Shown piece after piece: positions 45,126 through 57,279 of a stretch of DNA of 64,000 nt. The DNA comes from Craterostigma plantagineum (taxonomy: Eukaryota > Streptophyta > Magnoliopsida > Lamiales > Linderniaceae), in contig JAPQWV010000005.1 of assembly GCA_027422505.1 (NCBI GenBank), positions 14,141,501 to 14,205,500 of the forward strand, written 5' to 3'. Made by a program: the position numbers and the translations under genes. The notes under the pieces were generated by a model that worked only from the letters and a program-made list of their open reading frames with translations, ran no database searches and was not told the origin of the DNA. Within the stretch, counting starts at the first letter, position 1. Each line of letters opens with the position of its first letter.

Positions 45126-46571
45126 ATGTGGACTTTAGTACCCCGTCCGCATGGGAAAACAATTATCGGGACGAAATGGGTGTTTAAGAACAAAAAGAAT
45201 GAAGATGGGGAAGTGATCAGAAATAAAGCTAGATTGGTTGCGAAGGGCTACAACCAACAGGAATGCATTGACTACGACGAGACGTATGCCTCGGTTGCTC
45301 GAATCGAAGCCATCCATCTTTTCTTGGCTTATGCGGCTCATAAAGACTTCAAAGTCTACCAAATGGACGTTAAGACCGCATTTCTCAACGGCATTGGCGT
45401 TTTAAAGGAGGAAGTCTACGTCGCTCAGCCAGAAGACTTTGTTGATCAAGAATATCCCGATCACGTCCATCGATTGGACAAAGCTCTCTACGGACTGAAA
45501 CAAGCTCCACGTGCTTGGTATGATGTCCTGAGTGATTTCCTCGTTAAGTCTGGGTTCATCCGAGGAACGATCGGTACGACCCTCTTCATAAAATGGCAAG
45601 ACAAAGACTTGATGGTCGTCCAAGTTTATGTAGACGACATCATCTTCAGATCAACAAATCCACGGCTATGTAAGAGATTTGGAGATTTGATGAAGAGCAA
45701 ATTTGAAATGAGTCACATGGTAGAGATGCAATTCTTCTTGGGACTCCAAGTCAGGCAGCTCAAAGAAAGCATCTTCATAAGTCAGACTAAATACATCAAG
45801 GACATTCTAAAGAAGTTCCATCAATATCAGAGCAAGCCTCTCAGCACTCCTATGTCAACAAGCTGCAAGTTGGATACCGATCCCACAGGAAAAGCGGTCG
45901 ACATCACACTTTATCGCAGCATAATCGGCTCTCTTCTCTATCTCACCTCAAGCCGGTCGGATATTATGTTTGCCACCTGCCTATGTGCCCGTTTGCAAGC
46001 CGACCCCAAAGAATCTCACATGCTTGCGGTCAAGTGGATTCTGCGCTACCTCAAGGGCACCTCAACCTTAGGTTTATGGTATCCTAAGGGCACAAATTTC
46101 AAACTAGTTGGCTACGTTGATGCTGATTATGCAGGTTGCCGAATGGACAGGAAGAGCACCTCCGGTGGCGCTCAATTTCTAGGCGAAAAGCTGGTCTGCT
46201 GGTCATCCAAGAAGCAGAACTGCGTTTCAACATCAACGGCTGAGGCTGAATACGTCGCGGCTGCCATCTGTTGCTCGCAAATGCTATGGAGGCGGACTCA
46301 GCTTCGCGATTATGGGTACAATTTAAATAATATACCCATTTACAGCGATAGCCAAAGTGCCATTGCGATTACGTGTAATCCCGTTCACCACTCACGCACA
46401 AAACACATTGACATACGATATCACTTTATAAAAGATCACATAGATAAAGGCACCATTGATATGTATTTTGTGAACACGGAATATCAACTAGCTGACATTT
46501 TCACCGAGTCATTGGATGAAAAACGGTTCCAATTCCTTGTCGGAAAATTAGGCATGTTGAACCTTCCGTAA
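45126..46571 (+). CDS. C2b reverse transcriptase-RNase H, open frame (3' part of pol)
   Basis: 481 open codons. The Copia RT domain covers ~1-245 ([12 protein letters not shown] 78-89, [13 protein letters not shown] 121-133, active site YVDD 168-171). The RNase H domain covers ~325-465 (DADYAG 332-337, TAEAEY 371-376, SDSQSA 407-412, [11 protein letters not shown]). Odd features are two extra residues after TAFLNG (6 bp not in C2a) and Arg instead of Gly in DIIFRSTN. Upstream frames are broken, so this cannot be made as part of a normal polyprotein. The ATG is simply the first Met after the last break. It is a well-preserved relic, not evidence of activity. Confidence 0.85.
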   Translation: MWTLVPRPHGKTIIGTKWVFKNKKNEDGEVIRNKARLVAKGYNQQECIDYDETYASVARIEAIHLFLAYAAHKDFKVYQMDVKTAFLNGIGVLKEEVYVAQPEDFVDQEYPDHVHRLDKALYGLKQAPRAWYDVLSDFLVKSGFIRGTIGTTLFIKWQDKDLMVVQVYVDDIIFRSTNPRLCKRFGDLMKSKFEMSHMVEMQFFLGLQVRQLKESIFISQTKYIKDILKKFHQYQSKPLSTPMSTSCKLDTDPTGKAVDITLYRSIIGSLLYLTSSRSDIMFATCLCARLQADPKESHMLAVKWILRYLKGTSTLGLWYPKGTNFKLVGYVDADYAGCRMDRKSTSGGAQFLGEKLVCWSSKKQNCVSTSTAEAEYVAAAICCSQMLWRRTQLRDYGYNLNNIPIYSDSQSAIAITCNPVHHSRTKHIDIRYHFIKDHIDKGTIDMYFVNTEYQLADIFTESLDEKRFQFLVGKLGMLNLP

Positions 46572-46599
46572 CTCGTGCTTACGTGCTCCTATGTGCTTT

Positions 46600-46807
46600 T
46601 TTTTTTTTGGTAACCGGGTAAAGCCGATGGTAAACCCCGGGGCCGACCCACTACCTGCTAAACAGGTCGACCAGGTCAATCGCACATGCTGGGCCCATGT
46701 GGGCAGGCTTAGGGAAATGTCACAGGAATGAGATTCGAACCCAGGACCTCTCCCAACATGACCCTAAGCACCTCCCCCTCAGCCAGTAGGACTGAGGGCT
46801 CATTGGC
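46600..46807 (-). mobile_element. SINE, ~208 bp, in C2b spacer
   Basis: On the minus strand it has a pol III box A-like TGGCTGAGGGGG (46774-46785) and box B GGTTCGAATCT (46731-46741) about 45 bp apart, and ends in poly(A) (T-run at 46597-46608). The duplication CCTATGTGCTTT flanks it (46588-46599 and 46808-46819). C2a has the empty site with a single CCTATGTGCTTT at ~32128, which proves the insertion. Confidence 0.9.
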
Positions 46808-49669
46808 CCTATGTGCTTTCACATGTTTTATGCTATGTGTTTTATATACTTTAATGCTATATCTTGCGTGAAACATTTCATTAAAAAAATCTAATGAAAA
46901 TCCAAAAATATTATACATGTATGAATTTAGGATGCTCGATCTAGTCATGTATGAATTTCCCTGACATGCGACTGATAAAATGCTTAATTTTGTCAGTCTA
47001 AGTCACATTCTTGTGTCTAAAGTTCCTTATTTGATTCCACTAGACACAAAACCACTTTATCATTAGTGAGATTTCTAGCCTTTTATTTCTTTCGAACAGA
47101 TCTATTCTTGAGCGAGTCACACAATCATTGCTTGTCTTAACTAGTGATTCTTAGCCTCATACTCTGCGTTAGATCGGTAGGAAAATAATTAGGGCAATTA
47201 GGAACTTCCTCAATCGGCCAAATTAGTGATTTTCAATCCTTTAATATAGCCTTTAGTCATCCATTTTTGGGCCTTCTCCAAATTCCTTTTCTTCATTTAA
47301 AAACCCTTTGAGCCTTCAACCGGCTATCTAAAATTTCGGCGGGGTGATTCAATCGAGAAAAAGGAGGGGGACAAAAACGAGACGAAAAAGAAAAGGATGA
47401 CAAAAGAATGTGGAAAACGCACACGAGGAATGCTCAACGTACAAAAAGCAGACCAGAAGAACATGCCTCTCGACTATCATGATTAAAAGGGGGCATGGAT
47501 CTTGCTGTGAACTTCTCCATCGATAATCTCGTACGCTCGTCAGAACGGCTGGAAAGAGGAGCACCACGAAGTGAAGTGAACTTCTCCAACGATAATCCGG
47601 TCTTATATCGAGACAACGAGAAGAGGAGCACGGCCTTAGGTTCGAATTCCATAACTGTGAACTTCTTCAAATAGATAATCTCTGAAACCTCTCTAGGGAT
47701 TAAGAGAAAAGGAGCACAGTATCGGCCCGAGAACCAACAAGAAGAACTTCGCCATAGATAATCTCTCAGTCTCGTAGAGAAGCGGAGCTTCAGCTTGAGC
47801 AAGTGCAGAAAATTTACAAAAGATAAAAGGATGAAAAAGACATAAAGACAAAAGAGAAAAATGGCGGAGAAAAGGAAAACGACGAAGAAATGGAAGACGA
47901 CATAAAGCTCACTTTCCCAAAAATAATTTCCTTCCCTTCTTAGTCATAGCCAAATTAAAATCCCTCAAAGTCCCTTTAATTCCAAAACAACGCTCTCTTG
48001 CATAGGTGAGATGATAAAAGCGCCTCAATCACAGGTAAATTGACTTAAAATGACTTGTGTTGACTTGAGTGATATAAATATAAAAATCCCTAGTAAAAAA
48101 ATAACTGAGCGCTAGAGCGAACCTAGTGAGAGTTGTTGAAATGGATCATACTTTGAACTTAGGACTTTAGTTTGCTGACGTGACTTGACGGCATAAAATC
48201 TTTCAAGTGTCTTGTGAATTTTTAGGCGTGACAATGATCAAAGCAAAATGATCTGACCCCATAATATTAATAAGATTAGTAAACAAAAAAAAATTATTAA
48301 TATATATAGATATATATAATATATAATAATAATAAAAATATTCATATATAAAATTTTTTTTCGCACATTCTGATATGCAATTTTACTTTGCATTTGATCT
48401 GAGTTATTAAAATTGCGAATATTTGTTTTTGCTCATACCCTCGCGCAAAAACATAGTTACATGTATAGGGGACCATGTATCTGAGCTAATTTTGATGAAT
48501 CGGGTGTGTTTAGTAATTGTTACTTAAATTGATTTATGTACTTGATAAATCAATGCACTATTTGAGGGGGAGCATTTACAAAATTTATGCATTGAACTCC
48601 AAATATTTTTTATGGTCTTTCTCGTGTTGCAGAAACAATGAGGAGGACTTCACGAATTATTCAAGACTTGGAGTGCTTGGCATGAGGTTAAATTTTGGTT
48701 GGTTTAAATATGTTGATCGTTGACGTGTTTTATAAATTCGAATTTAACCAATTTCTCTTAAAAATACTTTTCAGGGGGCGTCTAAATAAAAAAAAATATA
48801 TTGCTTCCAAAATTAACTCTAATATTCTCGACATTTTTGCTCTAAGTTTTGCAGATTTACAAAATTTGACTTTGGAGCCAGATGTCACCGTTCTGAATTA
48901 CAGGGAGTTAATTACATATATTGTTAAACATAGGGGGAGCAATTCTGTGGTTTTTACTTGAACTTAGGGTCAATCTGAAAACATAGAAAAACTTTTGTTT
49001 ACGATAGAAAAACTTACTATCGAAAAATTTGGGCGAATCTTGTAGTTTTCGATCGCAGCTTCTCGAGCGAAAATTGATTTGGTAATTTTCGCTTCCAATT
49101 TGTCGAGCGAAAATTAAATAGTAAACAGTAATGGGCTTAGAAATGGGCTTAGAAATTGCTAAAGTCTCGAAAACGTCTAATCAGCCCACTTAAACAAAAT
49201 TAATGCTTGCAGTGGAAAATCCCTGAATACACACAAAACCCTCGATCGCCAAATTCAACAGTCAAAATTTTTCTCTCGCGCAAAACTAGTTTCACCAAGA
49301 CGAACTTCAAAATCTTTTAAATCTTCCATTTTCCACTGATCTTCGTCTTTATAAAGTAGAATGGACTTTCTGTAGGGAATAGCGTGTTTAAATTCCATCT
49401 GCATCTATATTCTGTGATCTTTCGCATGATTTCCGGGATAAATTCTCGTCTGTTCAAAATATAAAAACTCGAGTGCTATTTTGCAGTGTTTATGACCATT
49501 TGTTTGGTATAATCTGGGTTAAAGTCTGCATTTAAAATAGTTTCGGAGTTTTTAATCATTCTATGAGTATATTACTTCGATTATCTACATTCTTAAAGTT
49601 CGATTGAGAGTTAGAATAAACTGGGTTTTAAATGCTTGAAGGTGTCGAAGAACTTTCTCGCTCGCAAAC
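46808..49669 (+). other. C2b spacer, first part
   Basis: Colinear with C2a from 32140. Contains the degenerate GAACTTCTCC repeats (from ~47508), an AT-rich simple stretch (48290-48360) and no sense ORF with homology that I recognise. Short ORFs such as 48517-48723 are not conserved between the two copies. Confidence 0.7.
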
Positions 49670-50146
49670 TGTAACGATCGTCCCATACCGGGTGTTACTA
49701 TAGCATCGGTTCCTACCGGGAGTAGTGGAGTTGAGCCCACCACACTTCGACTGATAGTCTGGCCCACTGTATCACCATTTAACCTTTCAGCGTGCTTCGT
49801 CCTCGCTCACACGCACCCTGGGCAAACTTCCCAGGGGGTCACCCATCCTTAGATTGCCCCAATTCAAGCACGCTTAACTTTGGAGTTTCTATAGATGGAC
49901 TCCCGAAAAGGTAGGTAGACCTTGGTGATATGAGTAATACTATCAATTCTCTTATACGATTCTTAGCCTGACACGCCCATACATTGCCAGTCTCAGGATC
50001 CCCTCTCATTCGGGTGTCGGATCGGTTCGTTCATGTACCCCTTCACCTAGAAGCCTGCCAGGAGCCGCTCCTTGTTTGCATCGTACCCCGTGCACCTCTC
50101 TGGCACCGGCGATCACTCCCCGCCCTCATCGGCTCCGGCCGTAACA
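49670..50146 (-). mobile_element. Cassandra-type solo LTR (477 bp) carrying a 5S-like sequence
   Basis: Read on the minus strand it begins TGTTACGGCCGG and ends GATCGTTACA. The 5-bp flanks are CAAAC (49665-49669) and AAAAC (50147-50151), one mismatch apart. C2a has the uninterrupted site (CTCGTAAACAGTG). An internal block (49812-49898) closely resembles the 3' half of plant 5S rRNA, the diagnostic of Cassandra TRIM elements. No internal domain or second LTR is present, so this is a solo LTR. Confidence 0.82.
49812..49898 (-). other. 5S rRNA-derived segment within the Cassandra-type LTR
   Basis: The minus strand reads AACTCCAAAGTTAAGCGTGC and later AAGGATGGGTGACCCCCTGG, with GGGAAGTTTGCCCAG at its 3' end. 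These correspond to the 5S box C/internal control region and the 3' half. It has diverged (GAATTGGGGCAATCT where 5S has GGGCGAGAGTAGTAC), so it is not a functional 5S gene, but pol III promoter elements are partly preserved. Confidence 0.75.
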
Positions 50147-51098
50147 AAAACAGTGTCAATTGAACTTCAATTTGATTGAGTTACTGTTTGCATCGTAAAA
50201 GATATTCGATCGCTGAATTTTTGACTTAATGGTTAAGATAGATAAGGTGGATCAAAAATAATTACAATCGAGAAATAGAAGTTTGATTTTATGCGAGCGA
50301 AAAGATAACTGAACAAAATAGTTTAAATAGATGTCATTACGTTTCGAACGCAAAACTTACAATCGAAAACAGTAATTTCGATTTCAATTTTGTTCTCGGT
50401 CGAAAATTTTAGCGACGACAAAATTAATTTTTCGACGATAAAGTTTCTCGATCGTAAAAATACGCAGCGATAGTTTGGATCGATCAAAATTTTTCTCATT
50501 GTCAATTTCCTCGATCGTAAAATGTTGCAGCGAAAAATCATTGTAAATCGAAATACTTTCTCGCTCGATAACTTTCACAGCGAAAATTTTATTAACGCGC
50601 GAAAAATTTCTCGATCGTAAATTTACACAGAAATCAATTTTCTCGATCGTATTTACACGGAAATTTTTCTCGATCGTAAAATTTCTCGGCTACAGTACCA
50701 CGCATATATCGTTCAACACTTAGTAAAATTTTCTAAGTCTTTTTCACTATAGCAGACCCCAGCGAATAAAATTTTCGATCGCAAAATTTAAAGGGAGATT
50801 TGAATTCAATTAGCACTTAGGAAAATAAAATTGCACTCTCAATTCTCGAGCATAAACTTTAGCGGAGTGAATAGTGGTGATAAACACTTAGTATATTTTT
50901 TTCGACAGAAACTTTATATGCATTATATATGAATGTCGGAAATTCATCATGATATCAATATTCGCTTCGCATAACCTATGTGCAACATACTTATTTCCAA
51001 TTTCAAATCACTAAACAAATTCTAGTATGACATTATACTCCATTTTGACTCAAATTCAATTTTTGAACTAATGATTTGTTTGACTAATTAAATTTCAG
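50147..51098 (+). other. C2b spacer, second part
   Basis: Matches C2a 34957-36183 with a ~230-bp gap where C2a has an extra copy of the motif cluster. It holds the CTCGATCG motif cluster (50240-50700) and ends at the splice-acceptor-like TTAAATTTCAG just before the 3' ORF's ATG (TTTCAG|ATGGAC). Confidence 0.7.
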
Positions 51099-54000
51099 AT
51101 GGACCACTACCCAGCATATAACCACATCTACGACAAGAACTTATACCTCAAAGTTCATGACACCAACTTTCAGCTCGACCTGACCACCTTCAGGTTTCCG
51201 GACGAGATTATCGTGTCCATATTACAAGGCCATCCCCTGTGGCACGCACGAACGGTGACAGCCTCGGTGCCAATGGTCTATCTCCAACAGTTTTTGGGGG
51301 AATCAAGAGTCATGTGGTTGAAGGAGCATACACCTTTACTTCCGTGATCGGGACAAGACACATTAGTATGAACAAGAATGACTTTGGGCTCGTCCTCGAC
51401 CTTCCGTTCCGCCTCTTATCGAACTCGCGCAAATGCAGAGCAACGGGATTCCTCATCCATGGAAGACACTATTCGGAATTATTAATAAGTGTCTATCCCC
51501 GAAGCATGCGGGCTTCGACAAAGGCAACGATACTGCCGGGAACATCGATGCCCAAAGCTCACGGACTTAGATAAGTCATCGATGCCGATTCTGTTCGAGC
51601 TGCTTCGTCTTGCCGACCCCTCGGGAGATGAATACCAACGATACTGCCGGGAACATCATCTAACGGAACAGATGATTCGAGGGCCCCCGACAGATTTCCA
51701 TGTGAGCTCTCCCTAACAACAGCACCAACCTAGCCCTGAGGCCGAGCTGATAGACCAGGTGGCCCAAGAGTTAGAACAGGAGTCTCCAACTCAGGAAATA
51801 CAACTACCTGATGAAGATGCCACGTTGATTGACGCTGTGGCACAAGAGTTGGAACTAGAGGCTCCACAACAACCTCTAGGTGCTGAAGTGCCTATGCCTA
51901 TTACTGTTGGCGTGTTCCAAGGATCCATCTGAGGAGATCCTGCAACAGGAAGCACAGCCCGAAGCAGAAACGGGGCACAACTCACCTCCGCTGGCTACTA
52001 CGCCAGAACCGAATGATTCAACCCACCGAGCCTCAGGTGACAGAACAAGCCCATGAGAATGTTGCACGTGAACGTTCCCCTCACACGCCTACCCCATCCG
52101 ACACCGAGTCAGATGAGGAGATCCGACTGATAAGAAGGACTCCACGGCGACTGAGCTTTCCGTTCGAGTCTCTCTTTGTACCTGTCACCACCACATCAGA
52201 CACGACGCCAGTTCTCACTCCAAGGACTGCGGACCTTACATCCCTCAATCTTGAGCCGCAGCACGACCTTCCCGTGTTTGGTTCGCAGGTTCAATCAGAG
52301 CCTGCCACAACATCCATAGATGAGAATCTTCAAGATTCTAATCGAGGATTGGATGGAAGTCTCGGACAGTCACAACCTCAAGTGACTACGAGCCAACCTG
52401 AGGAGCCGGTGTTAACTCAAGGGTTGTCAACAGGCGACATCTGTTGACCCGGTCCTTCAACGAGAAAATTATGGAGAGCGTGCGTACAGCAATCGAGACG
52501 TCCCGCCAAGATCGTGGTAAAGCACCCGTCTCTTAGCCGTCTTCCTCACAATTTATCCTCACACCCTCTCAACACACACAACCCTTCCCAACCGCCACAC
52601 CTATCCAACCTAATCAACCCCGCAACAGTACCTATCAGCGACCTCCACTCAATCTTAGTCGCCCGGCTACTAGAGCTGACCACTCGAACGGCGGAAGAAG
52701 AAGACCTCTTCCGCCGTCTCATCGACCGTCCTGAGCCGACAGAAACTTGTCGAGGCCAAGGCTCTCGCTCCAAATGCCGACATGATGACCCAGATGATCA
52801 GGGACGTCATGAGGGGGAGAAGAGGCCTCAAATAGAAACACGAAGTCAAGGACGAAGCTCGGGCGCGACGCAGACAAGTATCGGAGCCGCTGAAACCCCG
52901 CAACCCACTACCCAAACAACCACCATCACGCACCGCACCACTCATACAACCCAAATCGACCCAATCGACCCACCAACCTTTCACCTAAGGACGCCTCCGC
53001 CCACACCAACGACCTTTACAAGCCCCTTGCTTCCGGAAGAGAAGCAAGTGCCGCCATACTCGTGGCCCTGGCGCAGACTCAAGCAACTCCCTCGACCGCT
53101 CCAGACCAATCGGGACCATCAGGACATGGTGTCAACCCACACGAGTTCCTCGACAAATACATCTTCGAAGGATAGTGGATGACCCATTCCATGACCGGCG
53201 AGCATCAGAGACAATGGCTCAAGGACTTTAGACACTTCCTACAGCAAGCTTCGGTGGACCTCGTGCTGATAGAAGACGAACAACTCCAGGAAGGTGAAGA
53301 TCACGAACAAACTCCCTCAAGGCTTCCAGATTTGATTGCTCAACGAGCGACTTCTCCAACGAGACAAATGCCAGGATTCGTTCGAATCGACACACCATGG
53401 GAAAATATCAGGATTGAGATCCCATTCCTGGAAGAAGTTCGTGAACATATATGGAGGTCACCGGACAAAGTCAAGAAGCAGAACGAGTTCGAACTCAGAG
53501 GCATCTCTCACTGGGAACAGCAGAAGATGATGACTTATCTTTGGATGCTGACCCAACTTGGACCAGATATGAGGCTGGGGATCCCGAAGAAACGACTGAA
53601 GAGTCACTTCAAGGAGTTATCCCCAATATGTTAGCTGCTAAGCGTCTACTGCACGAAAGGAATCTTCCAATACCATTCTACATCATAGAGCAGATAGACA
53701 GATCTCGACAGGAGCTAAGCGAGAGCGACCTACGTTACATCCCGACCGAAGAGGTGTACAATCTCTACAATTGTACGTAGAGAAGTACAAGGGTCTTCAA
53801 GGCTTCATAAAGAAAGAGGGACTCGAGGGACTCTACCGGTTCAGGATGCGCCAGGTCAAGTACCATGCCGCGCACGACCTTCAGATGGCTCTGGAGAGCA
53901 ACATGAAGAAGGTCAACATGACCGCCCCGCTCAATCAAGGACCTGAGATCGAAGGGCTTCCCAACAATCACGTCCATATCAGCTCAGTCCTAGGCATCAT

Positions 54001-54274
54001 CTAGCACAATCCGATTGCTAAGAAGACTAGATTGATGTTGAAGACTGAAGTTCATAAATTTTGTGATGGAACACTCAAGATCATCAAGCAGAACATAGAA
54101 AAGAGGTTGGAAGAGATCCACAGAGAGACGATGCTGAAGCTTCATAGGTTTGTGAGAGAACAACTGCTCCTGATCGAACTTCTTCAGGACATTGAGGAGC
54201 GACTGGAGCTGCGGAACAGTATTAAGAGCTTCGAACATGTGCGGGGCTTGCGCAGGTCGTACTATGCCCGATAA
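51099..54274 (+). pseudogene. C2b 3' ORF in envelope position, decayed
   Basis: The ATG at 51099 begins MDHYPAYNHIYDKN. Open pieces follow in several frames: 51099-51347, 51239-51574, 52013-52447, 52514-53182, 53179-53634, 53451-53780, 53771-54004 and 54032-54274. The middle is Pro/Thr/Ser- and acid-rich, and the C-terminal part is helix-prone (EKRLEEIHRETMLKLHRF). I see no clear signal peptide or membrane segment, so an envelope function is not supported; the assignment rests on position in a SIRE-like element. The total of about 1,000 codons is too damaged to encode one protein. Confidence 0.65.
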
Positions 54275-54317
54275 GGACAGACAGCGCGGAAGAGAAATCA
54301 AGCACAAATGTGGAGAA

Positions 54318-54647
54318 TGTAGAATATTATTTTAAGTTGTGCTTTGATTTATTAACTGCTCTTGTAATTCGGGGCTTTTATTGTATTTGTCCTTAGTTTA
54401 GGACTTAGCTTGTTATTTATACCAAGTATGTTTGGTATAAATACTTGTACAAACATTGAGCTTAATAGAAGTTTTTAGAAATTTGATCCGAAGGGGCTGC
54501 CAATCTAATTTCTAGAGAGAGAAAGTAAGAAAATATCATCTCACTACAAGGTGTCTCTCTCGACATTCTTCAAAGAAGGTTTTTGATCGAAATTCAATTC
54601 TCAATAATTCTAATCGATTTCCTTAGGATTGAAGCCTAGGATCTTAG
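54318..54647 (+). repeat. C2b 3' LTR, cut by the Gypsy insertion
   Basis: First ~330 bp of the LTR, ending GGATCTTAG. The last ~23 bp should lie beyond the Gypsy element outside the window. CTTAG is the expected 5-bp target duplication. The TATA inverted repeat is intact at 54414-54443. Confidence 0.88.
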
Positions 54648-57244
54648 TGTCGCGACCCTACTTCCTAATTAAATTAGTTGGCGGATTTCCGCAACAGAAG
54701 TCGCGGAGGACCCCATTTATTAAAAACTTTTAATAAAATAATTTACATTTCATATCAAAGGTCGGGTTTTACAAAAAGCGTCATATTTACACACCGGGCC
54801 GAAACCCCAAAATCTAACCCGACTAAACTAACTACGCCTCTCCACAGGTCGCGTCCCATGTACCGCTCCGCCCTCAAAAGCCCGTGGAGTCACCGCCGCC
54901 AGCCCGCCTTCGGCTAACCCTGACACCCATCGGTGTCGGGCGCAGTCTCACCTATAAAATAAAACCCTGAGCAAAAACGCCCAGTAGGTGGTAGTAAAAA
55001 CATGCAATGCATATGCGTGCGTGCACTCAACCCAATCCCATGTCCTCACACATGAAATATGCACGCTCGACCTATCTCACGTCTCGTCACATATCAGGGC
55101 CCTAGGCTAGACTCGGCACCCACGCGCGCATGGCAAGGTACGCCATAATCATGCGGTAGCCCACGCCGGCCTCGCCGGGTCGCTCCCTCCGCACACAATC
55201 TCAACCCGACGGTGTTACACCTTGGTGTAACTCCCCGAGTAGTTTACCACTACCCGGGTAGACAGGAATCTCACATCTGTCTGCCGTCCCTGAGCCAATA
55301 AAATATCGGTGGTGTACACCTCGGGTGGCTCAATCCCGAGTAGATGGGTGTCGCAAACCCCCTCTCCCACCAGGTGCCCTATCGAGTCTAGACCTGACTA
55401 CCAACATCGGTAACTCTACCCCACTCATCCGACGCCGTAAGATGTCGCCGTATGAATACGGTACATCATCATCACTCTCACCCGTGCATGTCGTGATATG
55501 TACATAAAATCAATCATATGAACACATCACACGTTTCATAAACTCGTAAGTAGTATAACTCGTAAAATATTATACTTTATTAAAACCCGATACTAGGCCG
55601 ATGGTTTGAAATTCCAAAAATAATATTTTTATAATTTAAAATATGGGTTGACCCGAAAATATATGTTATAGTACGAAAATATTTTATTTAAAAGTGATTT
55701 GGTAAAAGTCGGGCGATTTTAAATTGTGCAGTAGAAAAATGTCGAGATAGTTAATAGATGGATTTCGAGGTGAATTATAAAAGATGTCGCGTTACCTATT
55801 ACAAAGATGTCGAGCTGCATAATTGATAAAAGTCGATATGTATAGTGAAGGGACTCGACATTTCTAAGGTTTGTATATCGACATTTATAGTTGTTTTGAG
55901 AGTCTCGACATTGTGTAAGAATTTCGACATTTATTCTTTGTTCAATTATGTGCCACGACATTTTACAATGATGTCGACTTTTACAAGGAATGATGAGCTC
56001 GACATTTTCTATTTTACTAGAGCTCGACATTTTAAGTATGTCTCGACATTTATATTATATCGACATTCTATAAAAGTTTCGACATTTAGTATAAGATATC
56101 GACATTTTTGTTAGAGGCCTCGACATTCTTCGCTCGACATTTTGGTATGTCTCGACATTTCTATTATCTCGTCATTCTATAATGATTTCGGCATCTTACA
56201 ATGAACTCGACATTTTTCAGTGATTTCGACATTTTTCAGAAATCATGGTCTCGACATTTATGAGGCTTCGACATCTTTTACAGATTTCGACATTTTTCAG
56301 AAATAACGGCCTCGACATTTTTCAAGGGGTTTCGACATCTTTTACAGATTTCGACATATTTCAGAAATTCAAACATGTTCTTCGTCACATACACATCGAT
56401 CAAATCATCCATCTCATGAACTCATATATTGAGTCCAAAATCACGTTAAAACACATAACAGACATACCACGAAAATTATAAGAATCATAAAACTTCATCT
56501 TAAGAACTCGAGTGGCCTTCTAAACGAATTCTAAAGAATTTGAGGAAAATTATACGGGTAGTAGGGGTTTAAAACCACCTACCTATCCTCCAAGCCAAAT
56601 AAGAGAATCCTCTATCTTGAAGCTCAACTCGAATTCTCCAAAAATCGGCTCCTCTCGATGCTTCAACTTCGACCAATCATCAACCCGTATAAAATATTAG
56701 AAACCGTAAGCTTATGGAGGATCAAATTTCGTTAAACAAGGTTCTTACCTCCTTAACTTGTTTAGATAATTCCCTAGGTTGAAAGTCGACTTGAGCTTGC
56801 AAATATTTTCCTTTGTTCCACTCGGCACTTTGAAGACATGTAAATGGAGGTTTTTCTTTTGCTTCCTTTCCTCAAATATCACGTTTTCTCCTTAGCCAAT
56901 TTATGAATATTTTAAGATAAATATCTAGTACAAATAATGACACTAGGCGTGGGTTTCCCATGAATTAAGCAAGATTGTCCTTATCTCATTATTTTAATTC
57001 AATTGGGCCAAATTTGTTTCCTAAGTCAATTATCCCCAAATTGGGCTTTCTAATTTCATATGGGCTCTATTATTTGTTTGACCTATTTTATTACTTGGAC
57101 TTCCTTAAAAATCTCGGCCCATCTAATTCCCTCGGCCCATAATATTTTCGGCTCGCTCCCGAAAAATTGGTTTCGTTCGGAATTTACATTCATTAATTTT
57201 GAACATTACAAAAATAATCCCGTATTAAATTTACGGGTATTACA
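54648..57244 (-). repeat. Gypsy 3' LTR (complete, 2,597 bp)
   Basis: In element orientation TGTAATACCCG...GGGTCGCGACA. Contains a 21-copy TCGACA motif cluster (55738-56366) and GC-rich repeats near 55240-55380. No coding capacity is evident. Confidence 0.9.
55738..56366. repeat. TCGACATTT motif cluster in the Gypsy LTR
   Basis: TCGACA occurs 21 times in about 520 bp (55855-56366), usually as YTCGACATTT, at irregular 10-60-bp spacing, with several one-base variants. It is far above expectation for an AT-rich stretch. The other LTR (63019-63647) has the same set. Confidence 0.85.
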
Positions 57245-57259
57245 TCCTCCCCCCCTTAC
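57245..57259 (-). promoter_or_regulatory. Polypurine tract of the Gypsy element
   Basis: On the minus strand GTAAGGGGGGGAGGA directly precedes the 3' LTR start (TGTAATACCC). This is the expected plus-strand primer and fixes the LTR boundary and the element's orientation. Confidence 0.88.
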
Positions 57260-57279
57260 AGAAATTTCGTCCCCGAAAT

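Larger units (their letters stand above)
38776..54647 (+). mobile_element. C2b: SIRE/Maximus-like Copia retrotransposon, ~15.9 kb
   Basis: Both LTRs (38776-39127 and 54318-54647+), primer site, gag, protease, integrase, RT-RNase H, a long spacer and a 3' ORF are present in Copia order. The 3' ORF and large size suggest the SIRE/Maximus lineage. By eye the LTRs differ at roughly 3% of ~330 positions, so it is considerably older than the Gypsy element that broke its 3' LTR. Later insertions are a SINE (46600) and a Cassandra-type LTR (49670). Confidence 0.85.

Noticed and set aside
46731..46785. A tRNA gene on the minus strand (box A and B)
   Set aside because: No cloverleaf can be drawn; the boxes belong to a SINE with poly(A) tail and target duplication.
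49812..49898. A genuine 5S rRNA gene
   Set aside because: Only part of the 5S is recognisable, it is diverged in the middle, and it lies inside a TG...CA LTR with target-like flanks.
55738..56366. CRISPR-like array (regularly recurring TCGACATTT)
   Set aside because: The word is too short, spacing is irregular, and it lies in a plant LTR.
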